10,120 bases of DNA from an uncultured Desulfovibrio sp. Its GTDB lineage: Bacteria; Desulfobacterota; Desulfovibrionia; Desulfovibrionales; Desulfovibrionaceae. The position numbers were made by a program, and so were the translations under genes. The stretch lies in the NCBI GenBank assembly GCA_900555975.1, contig USNI01000022.1, forward strand, positions 1 to 10,120, given 5' to 3'. Below the pieces are notes generated by a model. The model did no database searches. It had not been told where the DNA came from and saw only the letters and a list, made by a program, of their open reading frames with translations. Positions 5,690-10,120 of the stretch are shown in pieces (positions within the stretch are counted from its first letter, which is position 1; each line of letters begins with the position of its first letter).

Positions 5690-7357
5690 CTACAGAAGAG
5701 GGGCCTTGCCCCAGTGGAATTCGGTGCCGTTACTGCCCTTGATGAGAAGCAGAGGCTTCGCCATATCGGGATTGAGATCGGGATAATCGGTGATCTTGTA
5801 CACGCAGCGGCCCGTTTCCTTGCGTTCCATAGTGGCCTTGATGGCCAGTTCGCACACCTTGAGCACTTCGCACGATTCGTGGCAGCGCATGAGATCCCGC
5901 AGACTGCCTGCATGGAGCTGGGGTATCTGTTCCTCAAGGAAGCTGATTTTTTCCAGCGCACGTTCCATGCCGGCCATGGAGCGACGGAAGCCCATATAGT
6001 ACATCATGACGTTGCGGGCGGCTTCTTCCAGTTCCTGATAGGTCAGTTCCTGATCGTTGCCGAGAGGCGCGAAGATGCGGGACTTCATGCTGGCAGCCAG
6101 ATCTTCGTCGATCTTTCCGGCCTGTTCCATGCCGGATGCCTTGAGGGCGGCCTGACGGCCGGCTTCGAAGCCGCCGCACATGGCGCCGGAGCAGTACAGG
6201 AAGATGCTTCCGCAGAACAGTCCGGGAATGGTGGTCTCGAACTGGTCGTTCACTGCGATGGTACCGCCGAAGATGAGTTCGCCGATTTCCACTTCCAGCA
6301 GCTTGTGCTGGAAGTCGGTGCCGGTGCAGTCGGCCCAGTCGCCGAAGGTGGCCTTGTCGCCGGGCATGAGGATGTACTGCAGTTCGTGCACGACTTCGGG
6401 ATCCACATGGCGCATATCCATGTAGAATGGCGGGCCATTGCCCTCAAGCTGTTCCTGGTAGGTGCCCTGAATCTGGTTGTTGCGCACGCCGTTTTCCCAC
6501 ATGGGATCGTATTTGCCCATGAAGCGTTCGCCGATGGCGCTGATTTCGTGGGCGCCGGAGCTGTTGATGCCGTTCATGCCGGGGCAGCCGTAGCCCTTGG
6601 GTTCCATGGTGGCGCGCTGATAGGTGTCGAGCTCGGTGACGGCAGCGCCGGCATCATAGCCGAGGACCACGCCCGCGCCGGTGTTGTAGGGATACATCCA
6701 CACGTTGTAGGGGTTGTGCGTGGAGTTGTTGTAGCCGCGGGTGGCGGAACGGCCCTGCGCGGAAACCACGGTCTTGGCGCGGAAGATGACGTATTCGCCG
6801 GTCACCACGTTCCAGCCGAGGGCACCGCAGGCACGGCCTCCGTCGGTGAGGATCTTCATGACCATGATGCGGTCCACGACGTGTACTCCGGAATCGTGAA
6901 CGATGCGGGCCATGATGCGCTTGATGGTCATGCCGTTGGCGATGTGGACCCACCAGGTGCCGGGCTGGCCGAAGCCCTGGGTACGCTTGTAGGTACCGTC
7001 GGGATTCTTGCTGAAGTCAACGCCGTACTGTTCGAGGCGCTTCAGCATATGGTACATGTGATTGTACCAGCCGTTGACGATCATGGCGGGGGTGTAGCCG
7101 GTCAGAGGCTTGGAATAGAACTTCACGAGATCGTCTGCGGTGTCGAAAGGAGCGCCTTTTTCGTTTAGAACGGCCATGTAGTGGTCGTTGCCGCCGCCGA
7201 TGCAGCCGGAACTTTCCAGCTTGCCTTTGTCCAGCAGCACGACGTCCAGACCCTGCTCGCGGGCTCCGAGAGCGGCGCCGCAGCCGGACGCGCCGGAACC
7301 TATGACGAGCACGTCTGTTTCAATCAGCGTGCCAAGCGGATGAGGGGAAATCTTCAT
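5690..7357 (-). CDS. AprA/fumarate reductase-family FAD-dependent oxidoreductase (catalytic subunit)
   Basis: This is a cytoplasmic flavoprotein of 555 residues with no signal peptide. The N-terminus (14-44) is a dinucleotide fold with GSGASG (20-25) and an acidic-end DKG (43-45), typical of the FAD-binding family of succinate/fumarate dehydrogenases, aspartate oxidase and APS reductase AprA. SSGCIGGGNDHY (49-60) follows, with Asn57 where AprA has its flavin-contacting asparagine by eye alignment. The flavin domain resumes at GGTIAVN...TTIPGLFCG (364-383) and GAMCGGFEAGRQAA (391-404). The helical C-terminal domain (about 435-530) carries ERKETGRCVYKITDYPDLN, the family's R-E-x-R-like segment. 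The usual fumarate reductase signature HGANRLGGNS is absent and APS-specific residues were not confirmed, so it is neither a plain FrdA nor a proven AprA. The start at 7357 has AGAGGAT seven bases upstream. It is flanked by a TRAP permease and the fused AprB-like reductase, which points to a redox reaction on the imported substrate. Automatic pipelines may label it adenylylsulfate reductase. Confidence 0.88.
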   Translation of the reverse strand: MKISPHPLGTLIETDVLVIGSGASGCGAALGAREQGLDVVLLDKGKLESSGCIGGGNDHYMAVLNEKGAPFDTADDLVKFYSKPLTGYTPAMIVNGWYNHMYHMLKRLEQYGVDFSKNPDGTYKRTQGFGQPGTWWVHIANGMTIKRIMARIVHDSGVHVVDRIMVMKILTDGGRACGALGWNVVTGEYVIFRAKTVVSAQGRSATRGYNNSTHNPYNVWMYPYNTGAGVVLGYDAGAAVTELDTYQRATMEPKGYGCPGMNGINSSGAHEISAIGERFMGKYDPMWENGVRNNQIQGTYQEQLEGNGPPFYMDMRHVDPEVVHELQYILMPGDKATFGDWADCTGTDFQHKLLEVEIGELIFGGTIAVNDQFETTIPGLFCGSIFLYCSGAMCGGFEAGRQAALKASGMEQAGKIDEDLAASMKSRIFAPLGNDQELTYQELEEAARNVMMYYMGFRRSMAGMERALEKISFLEEQIPQLHAGSLRDLMRCHESCEVLKVCELAIKATMERKETGRCVYKITDYPDLNPDMAKPLLLIKGSNGTEFHWGKAPLL

Positions 7358-7436
7358 AGAAATATCCTCTATGTGTTAAGGGATAGTTCCTTGTTCGAAA
7401 AAACGGGGAGAAAATTCTGGCAAGGAAGGAACAATA

Positions 7437-9329
7437 CTAAACGGTGACCTTCCTGCGTCCCTTCAGCTGGAAGGCGAAGAGGGCGGCGAAGACGGCGAGG
7501 CCGGTAATCAGGAAGGAGATGTGCCCGATGGCGATCCAGAGACCGCACAGGGCGACGACGACGCCGAGGCACCAGCGCTCCACCACGTTGAGCACCCTGA
7601 GGCCGTAGCCTGTGATCATCATGCAGAAGGCAACGACGGTGAACGCGCCGACGATGGTGACGATCAGCGTTTCGGCGAGGGGACCCTGGCCGAGCATGAG
7701 TGCGGGACGACCCACGACGAGGTAGGGAATGGCGAAACCAACGGCGCCTACCATGGACGCCTCCAGTGCCGTCCTCATGTATGAGGATTCCGCGATGCCG
7801 GCCGCAGGCAGAGCCGCGAGGGCGATGGGCGGGGTAAGGCAGGAGAAGCAGGCGAACACGAAGACGAACATGTGGGCAGCAAAGGGATCCACGCCCATAT
7901 TCACGAGCACCGGGATGCCCACCATGGAGACGAGCAGATAAGCCGCCAGTGTGGGGACGCCCATGCCGAGGATCAGGCAGACGCACATGGTGATGAAAAG
8001 GGCCAGCGGAATGCTGCCGTGGGACCACATGACGATGAGCTGAGGAATCTTGATGCCGAGCAGAGTCTTGGTCACGGTGGTCATGATGGGGCCGAGCACG
8101 GCACAGGTGACGCCGATCTTGGCGCCGGTGACGGCACCGTCGATGAATGCGGGGAGGATCTTCGTGAGCTGGTCGTACTTCTTGGATGTGACGATGTCGA
8201 TGATGTTGAGCACGAGCAGGAGCATCATGGCCCAGAAGATGGTGAACATGGGACTGTAGCCCATGACCAGCAGGGCGATGATGGCCATCAGAGGCAGAAC
8301 GAAGATGGGCGCGTCGTGGATGAAGGCCCGCAGGGAGAACGCGGCGATGTCGCTCGGATCCATGCGTATGCCGAGGCGCTTGGCCTGGAACTGGGCATAC
8401 AGACCTACGGACAGAAAGTAGAGCAGTGAGGGGATGAGTGCCGCGGCCATGACGGTGACGTAGGGAACTTCCGCAAGTTCTGCCATGACAAAGGCCGTGG
8501 CGCCCATGACGGGGGGCATGATCTGTCCGCCGGAGGAAGCGGCGGCTTCAATGGCGCCGGCCTGATAGGGCTTGTAGCCCACTTTCTTCATAAGAGGAAT
8601 GGTGAAGGCGCCGGTGGCTGCCACATTGGCCATGACGCTGCCGGTCACGGAGCCCATGAGGGCGCTGGACACCACGGCCGTAATGGCCGGGCCGCCGTCC
8701 AGCTTGCTGCCGGTGAGCATGCCGACCTGATTGAAGAAACGGGCTGCGCCGGTCGCGCCGAGCAGACTGCCGAAGAGCACGAAGAGGAAGATATAGTTCG
8801 CGCTGATGCCGAGCACCTGGCCGTAGATGCCGCCGGACAGATCCAGACCGTAGCTGACGAGCAGCTCGTCGATGCTGATGTTGGGAGACTGCAGCGGGCC
8901 GGGAAGATAGTGTCCGAACACTGCGTAGGCTATGAAGCACATGGCGACGATGGGAAAGACCCAGCCGAAGGAGCGTCTGGAAGCTTCGATGCCCAGTCCC
9001 ACAAGCAGAACGCCGACGAACATGTCCTGACCCGTGAGGTCGAGCATGGGACCGCGTTCTTCCTGCAGGCCGCTGTAGTTAATGAACATATAGGCCGTGG
9101 CATATATGGACAGACAGATCAGTACGACGACGACGGCCTTGCCGAACGTTGTCTTCTGTCTGGTGAAGGTCCACAGAAATACCAGAACGAGGGCCATCAT
9201 ATAGTGAAGATTCTGATGCTGAATGGGACCGATGAGCATCCACTGGGTATATACCAGGTGATACAGCGCCATGATCAGGGCTACCCCGACCATGAGAATC
9301 TGCACCACATTTTTTTTTGCCGTTTCCAT
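7437..9329 (-). CDS. TRAP transporter fused permease, 4TM/12TM (DctQM-type, TAXI-associated)
   Basis: Integral membrane permease of 630 residues, the usual length for the fused small-plus-large subunit proteins that work with TAXI receptors. It drives solute uptake with a Na+ or H+ gradient. Residues about 10-140 form the four-helix small-subunit-like part. The large DctM-like part follows, with SSALMGSVTG (221-230), the hallmark GGQIMPPVMG (267-276), LGMGVPTLAAY and a late CLTPPIALAA in helical-hairpin positions, then a C-terminal helix bundle ending KGRRKVTV. The start at 9329 (METAKKN) has AGAGGA a few bases upstream; the frame runs 13 codons further to 9368 but without a ribosome site. 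A run of nine A residues spans codons 5-7. It lies between the TAXI receptor gene and the AprA-like gene, so it is expected to import that enzyme's substrate. Family certain, substrate unknown. Confidence 0.95.
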   Translation of the reverse strand: METAKKNVVQILMVGVALIMALYHLVYTQWMLIGPIQHQNLHYMMALVLVFLWTFTRQKTTFGKAVVVVLICLSIYATAYMFINYSGLQEERGPMLDLTGQDMFVGVLLVGLGIEASRRSFGWVFPIVAMCFIAYAVFGHYLPGPLQSPNISIDELLVSYGLDLSGGIYGQVLGISANYIFLFVLFGSLLGATGAARFFNQVGMLTGSKLDGGPAITAVVSSALMGSVTGSVMANVAATGAFTIPLMKKVGYKPYQAGAIEAAASSGGQIMPPVMGATAFVMAELAEVPYVTVMAAALIPSLLYFLSVGLYAQFQAKRLGIRMDPSDIAAFSLRAFIHDAPIFVLPLMAIIALLVMGYSPMFTIFWAMMLLLVLNIIDIVTSKKYDQLTKILPAFIDGAVTGAKIGVTCAVLGPIMTTVTKTLLGIKIPQLIVMWSHGSIPLALFITMCVCLILGMGVPTLAAYLLVSMVGIPVLVNMGVDPFAAHMFVFVFACFSCLTPPIALAALPAAGIAESSYMRTALEASMVGAVGFAIPYLVVGRPALMLGQGPLAETLIVTIVGAFTVVAFCMMITGYGLRVLNVVERWCLGVVVALCGLWIAIGHISFLITGLAVFAALFAFQLKGRRKVTV

Positions 9330-9378
9330 GATTTCCTCTTTTGTATGGAACGAGAGGGAAGGGCGCAAGATGAGTCCC

Positions 9379-9398
9379 CCTGCTTCCGGAGAAGCAGG
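9379..9398 (-). repeat. Stem-loop in the leader of the TRAP permease gene
   Basis: CCTGCTTC and GAAGCAGG form an 8-bp stem with a 4-nt loop, about 50 bases upstream of the permease start and downstream of the terminator-like hairpin. No T-run follows on the minus strand. It may cap the 5' end of a processed permease transcript. Confidence 0.45.
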
Positions 9399-9439
9399 AA
9401 AAGAAGATACGCCTCAACTGAACGCCGCTGTGCGAAAGG

Positions 9440-9487
9440 AAAAAGCCGGAAAAAGGGGCGCGCGCCGGTCAGAGCTTCCGGCGCGCG
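9440..9487 (-). terminator. Terminator-like hairpin between TAXI receptor and permease genes
   Basis: On the minus strand a perfect 10-bp GC-rich stem CCGGCGCGCG-type (9478-9487 with 9459-9468, nearly all G and C) with a 9-nt loop lies 12 bases after the receptor stop codon. CCCC, TTTTT, CCGGC and a second TTTTT follow. The four-base gap before the U-run makes it a leaky terminator, fitting the common pattern in which the binding protein is made in excess of its permease. Confidence 0.6.
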
Positions 9488-9499
9488 GAAGAAGAAGGA

Positions 9500-10120
9500 T
9501 CAGCGCAGGCCTTTTTCCTTGTAGAAGCGCAGGGCGCCGGGATGAATCATGTCGTCCGGAACGGTGGGGACAATGAGTTCGGGCCAGATGCCCTTGGCCG
9601 CGGCGGAGTAGGTAGCCATTTCCTCGCAGTTCTCATAAAGAACCTTGGCGATGGTGTAGGCGGTCTGTTCGTCCAGTTCGTCGAAGGCGTAGAGACCGAG
9701 CAGGTCACGCCAGCTGGCAATGTCCTTGGCGGGAACGTTGTCGCCGATGGAGCCCGCAGGCACGCTCTTGCATTCATAGGCGATCTTGTCGGCTTCGGAC
9801 GCCTTCTTCACGGCTTCTTCGGGAATGTCGATGTAGTGAGGGTTGCCGCGGGAGGCAATGAGTTCGCCGTAGACGGAAACCGGAACCCACGGAGGCGTCT
9901 GACGGGAGCTGACGCCGAGAATCATGGCGTCGATGGAACCGTCGAGCATGGCATCACGCATGCTGCCCCAGTTCATGTACTCGAAGTCGATGGACTTGGG
10001 ATCGGAGGAAGCCGCCATGATGATGGAAGCATGGTTGTGGCCGAGAACCGTGGGCTTGGGGCCGAGACCGACGCGCTTGCCCTTGAGATCCTCGATGGTC
10101 TTGATGTTGGGATCAAAGGA
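9500..10120 (-). CDS. TAXI-family TRAP solute-binding receptor (C-terminal part, cut by window edge)
   Basis: The visible 206 C-terminal residues are open from the right edge to the stop at 9500. The frame continues past the internal ATG at 10018, so that is not the start; the first visible residues are SFDPNIKTIEDLKGKRVGLG. The segment I-x-DLKGKRVGLGP is the domain-hinge signature of TAXI periplasmic receptors (TRAP-associated extracytoplasmic immunogenic-like), followed by MNWGSMRDAMLDGSIDAMILG, which matches the family's segment on whether ligand is bound. The C-terminus ends in HPGALRFYKEKGLR, typical of family members. A signal peptide would lie outside the window. It sits first in the cluster, directly before the fused permease that TAXI receptors pair with. 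It delivers an organic solute (possibly a carboxylate) to the permease; the ligand cannot be named from this part. Confidence 0.92.
   Translation of the reverse strand, partial: SFDPNIKTIEDLKGKRVGLGPKPTVLGHNHASIIMAASSDPKSIDFEYMNWGSMRDAMLDGSIDAMILGVSSRQTPPWVPVSVYGELIASRGNPHYIDIPEEAVKKASEADKIAYECKSVPAGSIGDNVPAKDIASWRDLLGLYAFDELDEQTAYTIAKVLYENCEEMATYSAAAKGIWPELIVPTVPDDMIHPGALRFYKEKGLR

Noticed and set aside
5714..7168. 484-codon plus-strand open frame opposite the AprA-like gene
   Set aside because: Same cause: Ala/Gly/His-rich translation with no recognisable domain, opposite a well supported flavoprotein.
7386..7427. TTCCTTG/CAAGGAA inverted repeat between permease and AprA-like genes
   Set aside because: Arms of 7 bp with a 27-base loop and no T-run; likely chance.
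9330..9368. 13-residue extension of the TRAP permease
   Set aside because: The upstream ATG lacks a ribosome site; METAKKN at 9329 has AGAGGA just before it and gives the standard family start.

Overview
The window (about 10.1 kb, moderately high GC) looks like a bacterial chromosome segment from an anaerobe of the Desulfovibrionaceae type (Desulfovibrio/Bilophila relatives). That placement is inferred from the style of the seryl-tRNA synthetase and from the mix of a TAXI-TRAP importer with flavoproteins resembling adenylylsulfate (APS) reductase; no 16S or other marker is present. Every gene I can support is on the minus strand, so the window reads from right to left.

Right part (10120 to 3805) holds a four-gene catabolic or respiratory cluster. 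In order of transcription it has the C-terminal part of a TAXI-type TRAP solute receptor, cut by the window edge; a terminator-like hairpin; a fused 4TM/12TM TRAP permease; a cytoplasmic flavoprotein related to the AprA/fumarate reductase family; a cluster of three GC-rich hairpins; and an NAD(P)H:ferredoxin-type oxidoreductase. The last protein is a GltD/NfnB-like FAD/NAD(P) module joined to a C-terminal two-cluster [4Fe-4S] domain that resembles AprB. A strong terminator closes the unit. My reading is that an organic acid is imported by the TRAP system and reduced (or oxidised) by the AprA-like flavoprotein, with electrons passing to or from NAD(P)H through the fused flavin/iron-sulfur partner. 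The substrate is not identifiable from sequence.

Middle (3804 to 2989) is about 0.8 kb with no convincing gene but several perfect palindromes, one of them operator-like at 3605-3616. It lies upstream of a singly transcribed SLC13/DASS-like permease (2988 to 1519), which appears to start at an ATT codon behind a perfect Shine-Dalgarno sequence and ends at its own terminator.

Left part (1462 to 1) holds serS with a near-consensus sigma-70 promoter (TTGACG, 17-bp spacer, TAGAAT) and half of a probable terminator cut by the left edge. No tRNA, rRNA, CRISPR array, insertion sequence or integrase was seen.
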